DNA of 64,000 nt from Amblyornis subalaris (GCA_018881555.1 JACAXG010000130.1:654079-718078), one strand, 5' to 3'; counted from the stretch's first letter, positions 48,801 through 58,500 are shown. The notes: generated by a model from the sequence alone, not told the origin. Numbers and translations: made by a program.

Positions 48801-50693
48801 TTTCAAATATTTCCTGCTCAGTTTGGGATGTCAGACAGATCACCCCCTTGATCTCACTCTTCCAAATCTCCTATGAGTTCCAGGACGGGCCCGAGAGGAC
48901 AAAGGCTGGCAGGTGCTTCTCTTCCACTGCTTTTGTCTTTTGAAGTGCCAGGGAATGTTTCATTCCATGGGTGTCTCCAGCCTTTGACACACAGATTCCA
49001 AACCTCCCCACGTCCAACCTGCNAGCGCGTTGCGTTTTTAATAAAGATAACATTTTTCCAAAATAACTATTAATTTTTAATAAGCCCTTGCTCCGTGGTT
49101 ACGGGCCAGCTCAGTAATCAGCGTGAAAGCTCCAACCAGACACACTCTGGAAATCTCCAAGTCTCACTTGGCATAAGATGAAGAAAAAAAAAAATCAGCT
49201 CAGAGCTAGGCTGATACCGGTTGTGGGCAGAGACTGCCTTTTCCCAGTAATCGTGTTGCAAGAATTTGGAATCATTTCCTCAACNGCAAGAGGGAAGCCA
49301 ACCCCGTCTCCTAAACTCCTCTTTTTTAAAAGGGATTAACATTTTCATTCCTGGTAGAAGAACTGCTGTCACATTTAGAAGAAATGCAGCATTAACGAGC
49401 CATCTACCCAGGCTGCCTGAGGAAGAGAGGGATTGTGCGCTCTGCCAAGTTCCTCCAGCTTTTTTTTTTTCCAATCAGCTCAGCGGATGATGTTGATCCA
49501 CACCTCTCTGTTCATGGTTCACGGTGTCATTCCCCCCTGGACTGCTCTCCCAGCATCCTCAGTTATCCAGAGGCAGAGCCACGCTGGCTCCCCGCGCTCC
49601 TCTCCAGCACTGAGGCAGCAATTTTGGGGTGCACCTTCACCCCCCTGGCTGTAGGAACAGTTCCAATTATCCAAATTATCANCGACAGCCGGATCTGGAG
49701 GAGCTCCTGCCTCAACATGTGAGCTGAGCCAGCCAAGCCCCAAACCCCTCAACCCTGGAGCCAGTTTTGGCACGGTCGCTGAAGGGAAAACTGCAGGAAT
49801 GAAGGGGACCTTCAGCACTGATTTNAGCAGTGGGAAAGGATGGTTCCCGCTGCATCCTAAAGAATCAGAGAGAAGAGAATTCCCTAAAAGCCTTTCCGGG
49901 CCTTAAAGACTCCCTAAAACACCGGGGGAAAAAAAGTGCCGGTTTTGTAAAGAACCAAGCAGGCATTAAGGAGGCCACCAGGAGCTGCAGAGCGAGCCGA
50001 AATAATTCACCATCAGCAAATAAACACCTTTTCCCTCTCCTACAAGGCAATGCAGGCAGCAGAGGAGCGCAGGTACCCCCTGGAGCTCCTCGGGGAAGCT
50101 CCTTCCAGCCAGGCAGGTGAGAGAACACACCGAACACATTCCCCTGCAATGCTGACAAATCGCTTTGCCCACACCCTCGGTCGGGTATATCCTTGAAGCA
50201 CAGCTCGGATTTTTGTCCCAAAGCCTGTGCGGAGCCCGGCAGCCCCGCCTGGACGCGCCGAGGGGATGCGGGACCGCGGGGCTGCCGCTCCTCCCGATCC
50301 CCCCCCCACCCCCCGTGAAAGAAATCCCGGGATGCGACCGGGAGCGCTCACCCGAGGTGTCCCAGAGGCTGAGCTCGATGCGCTGCGTGTCGATCTCGAA
50401 GCTCGCCGTGTAGTTCTCGAACACGGTGGGCACGTAGCTCTGCCGGGAGACAGCGCACGGTCAGCCCGCGCCCAGCGCCGCCGCCGCCCCGGACCCGACC
50501 CCGGTGCCGACCCCGACCCCGACCCCGACCCCATCCTTCTCACCTCGGGGAAGCAGTCCTTGGCGAAGACGTGGAGCAGCGCGGTCTTCCCGCACTGGCT
50601 GTCCCCCACCACCACGATCTTGCACTTCACGTTCTGGTTGGGATCCATCACCGCCTTGCTCGATAACTTCTGGCTCGCTCTTCTTTCCTTCAT
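39572..50693 (-). CDS. RND3: RND3 (RhoE), atypical Rho-family GTPase, complete five-exon coding gene
   Basis: RND3 is a GTP-locked Rho-family protein that antagonises RhoA/ROCK signalling at membranes, acting through ROCK1 and p190RhoGAP, and so loosens actin stress fibres. Exons joined on the minus strand are 50544-50693, 50352-50439, 43524-43633, 41944-42078 and 39572-39823, giving 244 residues, the usual RND3 length. The P-loop GDSQCGKT is at 30-37, switch [10 protein letters not shown] at 52-60, WDTSGSP at 76-82, CKSD at 135-138, ECSAL at 176-180 and the farnesylation box CTVM at 241-244. Ser32, Ser79 and Ser81 sit where catalytic Rho proteins carry Gly, Ala and Gln, explaining the lack of GTP hydrolysis. 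The N-terminal extension MKERRAS and the basic tail separate it from RND1 and RND2. The first ATG of the inferred mRNA is the start. Two Ns in coding sequence (43530, 39821) are both in fourfold-degenerate third positions, so the protein is unambiguous. Confidence 0.97.
39824..41943 (-). other. RND3: RND3 intron 4 (about 2.1 kb)
   Basis: This intron has GTGAGG and CCCCTCAG ends and separates exons 4 and 5. It contains short A and T runs (for example near 41.66 and 41.70 kb) and no CR1 or coding exon that I recognise. Confidence 0.85.
41944..42078 (-). CDS. RND3: RND3 coding exon 4 (residues 117-161)
   Basis: This exon encodes [10 protein letters not shown], the guanine-specificity motif CKSD (135-138) and the Rho-insert-side segment [12 protein letters not shown]. 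The acceptor is TTTTTGCAG before 42078 and the donor is CAG|GTGAGG at 41943. It is 135 bases long, 45 complete codons, and is the same phase on both sides. Confidence 0.96.
42079..43523 (-). other. RND3: RND3 intron 3 (about 1.4 kb, GC-AG)
   Basis: This intron begins GCAAGT on the coding strand and ends TTTTTGCAG. It is unique sequence with no mobile element or recognisable additional exon. Confidence 0.85.
43520..43525 (-). other. RND3: Non-canonical GC splice donor of RND3 intron 3
   Basis: The coding strand reads AAAAAG|GCAAGT. The AG before and CAAGT after are the strong context typical of functional GC-AG introns. The neighbouring GT (inside GCAAGT) would shift the frame and add residues absent from the family, so GC is the most consistent donor. 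The matching acceptor is the TTTTTGCAG before exon 4. Confidence 0.85.
43524..43633 (-). CDS. RND3: RND3 coding exon 3 (residues 80-116)
   Basis: This exon encodes the switch II region [13 protein letters not shown] and the strand [18 protein letters not shown]. The acceptor is CCCTGCAG before 43633. After Lys116 (AAG) the next bases on the coding strand are GCAAGT, so the donor appears to be GC rather than GT. Using this point gives a 110-base exon that joins exon 4 (TGG AAA GGT) in frame and restores the family sequence LKKWKGEIQ. N43530 is the third base of a CTN leucine codon. Confidence 0.95.
44720..44753. repeat. 17-bp tandem duplication in RND3 intron 2
   Basis: Two identical copies of gaacctaaaatacagca in direct succession. 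Confidence 0.93.
45091..45142. repeat. 28-bp-period tandem duplication in RND3 intron 2
   Basis: Two copies start with ctttgggctgaattg, 28 bases apart, differing only at an N over the shared 24 bases. Confidence 0.92.
45241..45296. repeat. Second 28-bp-period tandem duplication in RND3 intron 2
   Basis: Two copies start with gcagccccagggc and end ccct, exactly 28 bases apart, with a few mismatches. Confidence 0.9.
50352..50439 (-). CDS. RND3: RND3 coding exon 2 (residues 51-80, first base of codon 80)
   Basis: This exon encodes switch I/effector region and the strand leading to WDTSG. The acceptor is CCCGGCAG immediately before 50439 and the donor is GTGAGC from 50351. It is 88 bases long and ends after the first base of codon 80, so its phase matches exon 3. 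Residue 51 is Ser (AGC), where mammalian RND3 has Asn as I recall it. Confidence 0.95.
50440..50543 (-). other. RND3: RND3 intron 1, 104-bp micro-intron with GGGGTC repeats
   Basis: This is a minimal-size GT-AG intron between exons 1 and 2. On the transcribed strand four tandem GGGGTC-type units begin about 12 bases after the donor (50511-50532), with a further GGGGTC/GGGTCC/GGGGCGG stretch behind them (about 50484-50504). The intron is very GC-rich throughout and sits inside the CpG island. Confidence 0.9.
50505..50532 (-). repeat. GGGGTC hexanucleotide repeat, predicted G-quadruplex
   Basis: The plus strand reads as consecutive CCCCGA units, so the RND3 pre-mRNA carries four GGGG runs separated by two-base UC loops. 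This satisfies the standard G3+N1-7 quadruplex pattern. It lies in intron 1, just after the exon 1 splice donor. Confidence 0.85.
50544..50693 (-). CDS. RND3: RND3 coding exon 1 (residues 1-50)
   Basis: This exon encodes the N-terminal extension, with the ROCK-site serines 7 and 11, the first beta strand and the P-loop GDSQCGKT. It ends in the complete codon GAG (Glu50), followed by the donor GTGAGA at 50543-50538. The start ATG is at 50691-50693. A second in-frame ATG at residue 16 would lose the extension that is conserved in RND proteins, so the upstream ATG is chosen. Confidence 0.97.
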
Positions 50694-50905
50694 TGATCTC
50701 CCCTTTTAGTCCCTCGGGCCGGCCACAACAGAAGAGAAAAAAAAAAAAAAAAAAAACCAACCAACCAACCCCCAAAAACCAAAACACACCCGGTTTCCTC
50801 GCAGAAAGGCAAAAATAACCGAAGGAGCACAATGAAAGCGCCGCGGTCGGAGGAGGCAGAGCCGCGGAGGCGCCGCCGCCCGCCCGCCGGTCCCGCGCTC
50901 ACTGC
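50694..50905 (-). other. RND3: RND3 5' untranslated region (inferred)
   Basis: This lies between the expected start site and the initiator ATG. No ATG occurs on the gene strand. It contains a run of GG separated by TT (50757-50774) followed by a 20-base T tract (50737-50756), an unusual leader composition. The start site is inferred from TATA spacing only. Confidence 0.55.
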
Positions 50906-50927
50906 TTTGTCCCCCTGCCGGCCGCCC

Positions 50928-50937
50928 CTATTTATAG
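50928..50937 (-). promoter_or_regulatory. RND3: RND3 TATA box overlapping a perfect MEF2 consensus
   Basis: The minus strand reads CTATAAATAG, about 235 bases upstream of the start codon. TATAAATA is a good TATA box and the ten bases fit the MEF2 consensus YTAWWWWTAR exactly. Transcription would be expected to start near 50.90-50.91 kb, giving a 5' UTR of roughly 210 bases with no upstream ATG. Confidence 0.7.
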
Positions 50938-50948
50938 CCTCGCGCCCG

Positions 50949-50961
50949 CCAATCACCGCCC
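50949..50961 (-). promoter_or_regulatory. RND3: Inverted CCAAT box and GC box upstream of TATA
   Basis: CCAAT is on the plus strand at 50949-50953 (ATTGG on the gene strand) and is followed by CCGCCC at 50956-50961 (GGGCGG, an Sp1-type box). They lie 12-25 bases upstream of the TATA box. More GC-rich Sp/KLF-type boxes follow to 51.0 kb. Confidence 0.6.
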
Positions 50962-51007
50962 GCCGCCGCGCCGGCCACGCCCCCTCGCCGCGAGCCGCCG
51001 GGCCAGG

Positions 51008-51021
51008 GCGCCCCCTAGGGG
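51008..51021 (-). promoter_or_regulatory. CTCF-like motif upstream of RND3
   Basis: The minus strand reads CCCCTAGGGGGCGC, matching the CTCF core CCNSYAGRKGGCRS at every constrained position. It lies about 100 bases upstream of the inferred start site and may mark a boundary at the promoter. Confidence 0.5.
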
Positions 51022-51051
51022 AGCCGGGAGCGCGGGGGGCGTGAGGGGGGG

Positions 51052-51057
51052 NNNNNN
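51052..51057. other. Six-base N gap inside a G run
   Basis: The only multi-base N run longer than three in the window, flanked by G runs just upstream of the RND3 promoter. It probably marks unresolved homopolymer sequence. Confidence 0.85.
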
Positions 51058-51451
51058 GGGGGGGGCCCGGCGGCCTCAGAGCGATGCGGGCATTAAAGGG
51101 ATTTCGTGGTGGTTGTTGGTAAATTTGATCCCTAAATGTCGGCGCTGCGAAAGGAACCTGCGGTGTTTGGGGCTGTGCGGCCTCCAGAGGTGGTCCGGGG
51201 TCCNTCGGGGGGAGCCCAGTGCCTCAGGATGGAATGAGGGATGCTGGGGAGAGCTGGAGGCTGAGAGGAATGAGGATGGATGAGGTGGGATGAGGAGGGA
51301 TGAGAGGTGAGATGAGAAGGGCTGAAAAAGGCTGAGAAGAGCTGAGGGGGGATGCCAAGGAGAGATGAGAAGGGATGGTGCTCATGGTGGTGNGCAAAGG
51401 GGCTTTTCCCTCAAAACNTGGTCNCAAGGAACTTGTCGGGATCTCACAAAA

Positions 51452-51760
51452 ACACAGACTCNTGGAATANCCCGTGTTGGAAGGGACCCGCAGGATCATC
51501 GATCCAGCCCCTGGCCCTGCACAGATCCCCCAACAATCCCACCCTGTGCGTCCCTGGGAGCGTTGTCCAAACGCTCCTGGAGCTCTGGCAGCCTTGGGGC
51601 CGGGACCATTCCCTGGGGAGCCTGGTCAGTGCCCACCACCCTCTGGGGGCAGAACCTTTTCCTGATATCCAACCTAAACATGCCCTGACACAGCTCCAGC
51701 CATTCCCTCCACTCCTGTCCCTGCTCCCAGAGAGCAGAGATCGGTGCCTCCCCACCNTTA
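51452..51760 (-). mobile_element. CR1 LINE fragment, about 300 bp
   Basis: 'gttggaagggacccgcagg' and 'cctggccctgcacagatccc', then 'ccaccctctgggggcagaac' and 'ctgatatccaacctaaac'. This is the closest CR1 copy to the RND3 promoter, about 0.5 kb upstream of it. Confidence 0.88.
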
Positions 51761-54130
51761 ACACCCTCCTATTTTTCCGCTTCCTGGACACAATCCCAAG
51801 CAAAACTGGCTGAGGTTCAGCAGAGGATTGAGCATCGTTCCTGAAGGGAGAGCCCTGAACAAGGGANGGTTTGTGAGCCGCTCGTGGCTCTNCTCTCCGT
51901 CAAGTGCTCCTCTCTTTTCCCGTACGGCTCCGCATGGCAGACGGATCCCTGGGAAAGGCGCTGCCAGCAGGCAGGACGGCTGGAGCAGACCCTGCCTCCC
52001 TTCCTCNCTCCGACCTCACGGAGCAGCCGGACACGAGGGTGGCCTCCCTGAAGGTGCGGCCTTGGCCTTATCTCTTGAGTCATCCGGGTCGTGAACCGGC
52101 CCCGTGTCAGTTCGGGGCCGAAACGTGAGCAATCCGTCAAGTTTTCAACCAACATCCTGAAAAAAGGAAGCGCTGCTGTCTCGTGCGTGTTTGACCATGG
52201 GGAGATGCTGCGCTGACTCACGCGAGAGAATCCCAAACACGACATTTCAAAATTCAGCGCTGATATTCTTGGGTTTTGTTCCGACGTGTCACAACTTTAG
52301 CTGGTCAAATTACTCATCTCTAATGAATTTTCCAAAGAATCNGTTTCTGTTTGGAAACAATGTGCAAAACACTAAAATTTGCAGNGTCTGCCTTTTTTGT
52401 AAGGCCTTGGAGCAGACGGCTTTCCTTGTTTCTCTTTTGTTTTTAAATCAAAAGCTGCTCCTTTGCAGTCTCCATCCATGCCTGCTGCCCACCAGCTCTC
52501 TGGAAAAAGTGGAATGGGAGGAATAAGTCAAGAAACTTAATGCTCGCAGCAAGATGAGTTTCTCCCTTTTGTTCANTGTTTGAACAGGAGGTAAATCTGG
52601 CAAAATATAGTTGTGTAAATGCTGCCAGGTGTTCTCCAAAGGGCAGAAAATCCTGGTTTTTCTGCCTTCCCCTCCACTCCACACTGGAACACGTGGTAGC
52701 CTCATGGGTAGAGGAAGGTGGGATCGAGCTCTGGAGGTTCAGCTCCGGCTCCTTGGGAGGCAAGAAGGAATATCTGTTGGATATAAGGAGGGAAGAAGAC
52801 GGGATTGAAAGAGNTCTTTGTTCACCCTAAATGGGAGCTGAGTGTGAACATCTGCTCTGGGTCAGTCCACTGGGCACCTCTGGACAGATGGACACAAGAT
52901 GGACCAAAGCCGGTGCTGATGCCGCCCGTTCCTTGGTGGTTTGGCTTCCTGAGAGGAGGAATCGGTCTCCTCCGGGGTCCTGGAGGAGACATCTCCCTCA
53001 CACGGCTCCCTGGAAAATGTGCCTGCATCCAGCTATGCGAGGAATGTGGAAACTTTAACGCACAAGGAGCTCTTACTCATCGTGAGCAGAGCGCTTCCAT
53101 CAGCAGCTCCGGGTGATATCACATCTGCACGATCNGATTGCTCCTCTCTGGAGGCTGCCAGCATCACCCAGCCCATCCCCAGGGATTTCGGGGTGCTTTG
53201 GGCACTGGGGACAATCCATGAGCCGCTCAGAATCCGCCGGCTCGTTGGCATTCCTTGGGGAAGCTGCTCCAGATCTGTTAATCCCCATAAACCCATTATT
53301 CATGTCGAACTCTCCAGTTTAATGCCTTTTCCCATATCTCGATAACTACGGGGATAACGCAGNGGGGGTTGACGTTTCCATCAGTATTTTTCACACGCGG
53401 TCTGGATTTTGATTTATGGGGCAGAGTTTCGTGCTTTGCCTCCTTCAAATTCCCCGTTTTTCCTCCAGATCCCATTGTAGACGTTCACAGTTTCTCCTCT
53501 TTCCATCCAGGAGAGCATGATGTGTATATTAATAACATCTACACAACCCAGCATCGGCGTGGTAATGACTCCTGATCCGATCCAAGGTTTCATGGGAATA
53601 TCAAAATACATTTTTCTCCCCTCACAAATAATCTGCCCGAGCACTTTCTGTGACTGCAATAAACTAGCTGAGAACAAGTGCTTTTAGTTTCAGAATAACC
53701 GTTGGATGATTTAAATCTAAAATTGCCCTCCGAATCTCTCTCCCTGCCATGCCAACTACTAAAGCATCCGTGGAAAATATGGAATAATATACATAAAACA
53801 TGGATTTTACACATCCCACCCCTCCTCCTCCCCGCCGGTGCGTAGCTAAATGGGACGTACATTAAAAGAACTTTATCGAGGTTTGAGGTCAAATATTCAC
53901 AGATTAGGAAATGCGCGTTTCCTGCGTGTCGGAAGAAGCGTGGGCTCCTTTGGGAATACGCGGGGAGGGTCATTAATTCCACGANCACATCTTATCTTTT
54001 TTTTTCCTGGAGCCCACGGAGCCCTCGGAGCGATATTGTCACCTTAAGGAGCAGCTCTTTGGGAACATCTGCACCTGGGGTGTAATCCCTGCCTCATTTA
54101 GGGCCGCTATTCAGCGCCTTCTCCTCGACG

Positions 54131-54178
54131 CAGACCCGTTTGTTATCAGACCNGTTTGTTATCAGACCCGTTTGTTAT
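54131..54178. repeat. 16-bp tandem repeat, three copies, each with FOX/SOX-like and GATA motifs
   Basis: The unit is cagacccgtttgttat, repeated three times without gaps; one copy has an N. Each junction creates TTATCA or TTATCT, a GATA-factor site on the minus strand. Confidence 0.93.
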
Positions 54179-55390
54179 CTCTTTGGCAGAGCTTATCAAT
54201 GTCATATTCCAGCTTTTAGCAGATGAAAAGAGATTATTTCTCGCCGCTGCCTTCCGAGATGCCACGATCTGAGCCGGCCTGTTTGACAGGCGAGGAGCAG
54301 CGAGGTCACGAGCGCCCGCTAATTCCCGCTAAGGAACCGCCTCNGATCGTTCCCGATCCTTAACGTTACGCAGATGTTGGAAGCAGAGCTCCCGCTNCTT
54401 TCCCGGGCAGCCACCAAGGGTTAAGGGCTTCGAATCGCAAACCGCGTTGCCTGCGGAGGGAATTCTCGCTTCGGGAAAATCCCGGCTGGAGCAGCTCGAC
54501 CGCCACGCGTGGCTCAGACCCCGGCCGAGGCACGGGGCTTTGGCTGCCAACCCCAAACCCCAAAGCCCTCCCGTTCCAAGGAAGGTTTAAAATCCACGTT
54601 GGCAGGGCGAGAACGAGCGTCTCCCGTTTCGTGATGTTGGGGGAATAATATGCAGGAACGGCGGCATGGAAATCGATGCTAATTAGCTGTGAACTGAAAA
54701 CAAAATGAAGCTTGACACTCTCATAATCTCTATTTTGGCACTTGGAAATCCGGCTGTGACTCCGCTGCCGAGAGAGAGCTGCATAAATCCATAAAATCAG
54801 CTCGAGACGTGAGTGGCTCTCCCTCACCTGACTGACAGGTCGCTGGGTGCTAAGCCTGGGATGGGAAAGAAAGCTCAGCTATTCCAAGTTTCAGGAGCTG
54901 AGGGCGAAGCTTTAACAGAGCTAAAATGCTTTTAAAAGCCCTTAATTAAGGCAGGATGTTAAGAGAGAGGCCAAGGTGTTTAAAATCCTGGCTGTGGTGT
55001 TATTACTCACACTCAAGTGGGAATCCCATCTCTGCTGCCAGCCCTGTGAACTGTCCTGGGCTGTATCCAGAGGCTGTCCCAAGGCATTTATCCACATGGG
55101 GGATGGCAGGTGTGATGTCCTCTCCCCTTTACGGAGGGATAATAGGGTGGATAAATGATTTTCCCAGGAGCACACNTGGAGTGCACGACAGCACCAGGGA
55201 AGTGAGGACGCGTGGGAGGTGATCGCTCTCTTCCCATCCCACCACCCGGCCCAAGAGGCTGTGTAAAAGCCAGGAAAATTACATGGATTATTCAGATATA
55301 TCTGAATTCTGCCTCTGGAAAAGCTGCATGTTTTGGGAATAGGAAAAAGTCTTTTAGGAGCCAGAGAAATGCTCTGGGGTTGCTTCTTAG

Positions 55391-55526
55391 AGAATCCCAG
55401 AATGGTTTGGGCTGGAAGGGACCTTAAAACCCATCTCATTCCAACACTCTAACNTGGGCAGCCTTCCACTATCCCAGCTTGCTCCACTCTCCATCCANCC
55501 TGGCCTTGGACATTCCAGGGATGAGG
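55391..55526 (-). mobile_element. CR1 LINE 3' end fragment
   Basis: 'gaatcccagaatggtttggg' then 'ctggaagggaccttaaaac', 'ccactatcccagcttgctcc' and 'ctggccttggacattccagg'. Confidence 0.87.
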
Positions 55527-58500
55527 AAAGGGGATTCTTACAAGGGGTGAGGTTCAGACACTCTGTTCCTTATGGATGTTTGACCCTCTCATCCCACCAG
55601 CTGGGGAATTGCCTCAGATCAAACCTTCCCCNAAGCAGAACTTACTCCTTTTGGATAAACACCTCTAAGCCAGGAAAACCCCTGGATAAACACAGCGAAA
55701 GGATCTCATGCAGATCCGGCGTCGGGCGCTCGGCTGTTCCATATTTATGATTTGTCAGCGCTCGCAGGAAGAACAAATTGCACGTCGGGGGTGTTCTGCC
55801 ATCCATGAAATCACATGGAGCTCAAGGACGTTTCCTGCCGTAGGATGGTGGGGTAGGGAGCAGCCTCCAGTGAGCAGGAACGCTCGTGAGGAGCCAAAAA
55901 TCCACGTTCCGAGCCCACAGCTGTAACTCCGGTATTTTGTCTGAATTCCTGACGCTGTTGTGCATTCCTGGCTCGTACAGAATCAGCACAAACATCTTAG
56001 GAAGGACTCGTATCCGCAGGGATCAAAGCCTACGAGTCCTTAATCTGGATGATAANAGAGGATTGGATTTCAACAACAAGGAAGAATTGTTTTGGGNTTT
56101 TTTTTCTTCCAAAGCCCCGTTGGAATCTGAAGGAACACCAGAGTTGCATCACGTTGATCTGGGCCTGAACTCCGACCCGAACCGGGCTGATCTGCAGATC
56201 CGTTGAAATTTGTGGAGAAAATCCCACGGAATTTATTGCNCTTTGGCTCGGAGTGAGATGATTTCTAGATGTTGTTGGAGAATATCCTGCAGACAAAAAA
56301 GATTTCCTTTTCAGTTCCTGGAGGTTAATTATGGAAATTCCTTATAGAGGATCAGCAGTGCCAGTTGCTGGGGAGACAGGAAAACTATTTGTTGGGAAAT
56401 TCTAGCCTGGAGCTGCATAAAAATTTCCTGACAGAAAGGTTTTCCATCAGAAATATTGATATGCTGAGGGCAACTTGTTTTGCAGAACTTCTTGGATTTC
56501 AGTGGAATTCGGTATTAGGAACTTGCTGAGATGAAATTCTCTGCTGAGGTTGCACTGTTCCGATGTAACCTTTTTTTTTTTTTTTAAATGAGATATTAAA
56601 TTCCAAGATTTATTTATAATGTAGTTTCTGGAAATGTATAGGAAATGAGTAAACTTGGAACAGTTTTACATTAGTCAAAGGATGGATTGCATTTCACGAG
56701 GAATTTTGAAATCCTTTTGCTTTAATCCCATTTTGGGCTGGAAAAAAACGAGTGAAATTGTGTAATCNCCAATTCTCACCCAGCTCTGGCCGATCCCAGC
56801 GGGCGCTGGGGGCCAAAGGCAGACTCTGGGAACAACTTCCAAAGGAGAGTGCAGTGGATTAGGTCAGTCCTGCATGTCCTTACCCATTCCTGTGAACGCT
56901 GCACTTCCCTGGAGGCAAAGCAGCTTGGAATTATTGCTGAAGAGCACAAAACTCAGCAAATAATAAATGTCATTTTTTGGCTGNGGCACCGCCAAGGTGG
57001 ATTCGTTATCCCGAAGAAGTTCAGAATGTTTCTCCTTGACTGGATCCATGCATCCCCCGCCCCTTCATTCCACACCAAGCCTCAAATATTCCGTGAAGCC
57101 AAGCTTTCCTGGCTGCACACACATATTTGTAATTCCTGCCCATGTGAATGAGTAACAGCAGCGTTCAGGGCAGCAGCACGGACCCTTGGAAACATTGCAG
57201 GAATTTTTTTGGAGCCATTTGAAACTCTGAACGCGCTTGGGCGTTGATCTTTCATTGTTTTCTGTCCCTCAGGCACAGCCTTTCCCACCATAAAGCTGTG
57301 GGGACGAGCTCCGAGCTGGATTTCACCATTTGTGAGGCTGGGAGCTTTCCCTTGGAGGGTGGCTCGTGCCAGGCTGGGATTAATCCGGGTCTGAGCTGCT
57401 GGAAAACCTCAGGAATTTCAGAGGGGGAAAGCAGGGTGGCCACGGGCATCCATGAGGGTAAAGCACCGAGCAGAGACAACCAGAGGAGTGAGGATTGGAC
57501 AGAGCCTGGAGCTTCTGTGGAGCAAATAACACAGTGGAGAAATCCTCTGGGAGAAGCGTTTTGCTGGGATTCGGGAGACTCAAGGGCATCCATGGGAATG
57601 GGGCAGCTGAAAAACGAGAACAGCAAATGTTCGACTTCACCAAACTCCTTATCGCTGAAAAAGCAAAAGCTGCTCCAGCGAGTCCTCGCTCCCAGATTTC
57701 CAGATTCCTAATTAACTGAAATCGTGGAGGCAGCTCCTGCACGGCCGCGATGAGGAATGGCTGCTCCGGAAGGAGCTGCTCTCCAGGGCTCTCCGAGCAA
57801 GGCTGCACAAAAATGAGATTTAAACCAAGCCCCNGGGTCAAACAGGACATTTCTGGGTCACGGTGGCCCTGGCCTGGATTTTCGCTGCTCTGCCTGCAGC
57901 CAGGAAGATGAAATGCAGAGCTTTGCTCTGTTTCTTTGCTTCCTTTGAGGTGCTGCAGTGGCGTGTGGAAAGGGGAGACGTTTCCAGGAGCTGGAGCTCA
58001 GGAATCACCAGNATGCATGGATGCATGGATGGATGGATGGTGGTGGTCAACAATCTGGGGGTCCCACACCTCCCACAGCCACCCCACAGCACGGTGAGAG
58101 TGCCTCCCACGTCAGCAGCTCCTAAAGCAAACTATCCTGGAAAAGTGTGAACATCCACAGGTCACACACAGGCTTGGACTCCCTTCCGAGCGTGGATAAT
58201 TAGGGAAGTGTTGCTTGCAGCAGGTTTCACACACTTTNCAGCCCGAGATTTCCATAGGCAGGGAAAGTTCCTCACTCTAATTAAATGACTCAGAAAAGCC
58301 TCACTGGGCTTCTCACACATTCTGCCTTTGGTGGTGTTGTCAGGTGTTTCCAAAGGAATGATCCGAGGTTGGGAATCTCTTCTTCCTACACTGCTGTTTA
58401 CTGGATTAAGAGAGATTTATTGGAATGTTGCAGAACGTGAGGGCTTCACTTTATTCCCAGCTTGGTGGGATGTGTAATTGGAAGGGTTGGAGGGAACCTG

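Larger units (their letters stand above)
43634..50351 (-). other. RND3: RND3 intron 2 (about 6.7 kb)
   Basis: This intron has standard GTGAGC and CCCTGCAG ends. I recognise no coding exon, CR1 copy or RNA gene inside it. It holds A/T homopolymers, three short tandem duplications (44720-44753, 45091-45142, 45241-45296) and a GC-rich stretch around 44.95-45.45 kb. Its large size compared with the 104-bp intron 1 leaves room for intronic enhancers, but none can be named from sequence alone. Confidence 0.85.
50200..51080. promoter_or_regulatory. CpG island over RND3 promoter, exons 1-2 and intron 1
   Basis: CpG dinucleotides and GC content rise sharply compared with both sides. The block covers the first two exons, the micro-intron, the 5' UTR and the core promoter, typical of a broadly expressed vertebrate gene. 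A six-base N run (51052-51057) inside a G run interrupts its upstream edge. Confidence 0.85.

Noticed and set aside
50040..50543. Continuation of the RND3 exon 1 frame through intron 1
   Set aside because: The frame stays open through the micro-intron because it is GC-rich, but it departs from the RND3 sequence exactly at GTGAGA. It could only matter if intron 1 were retained.
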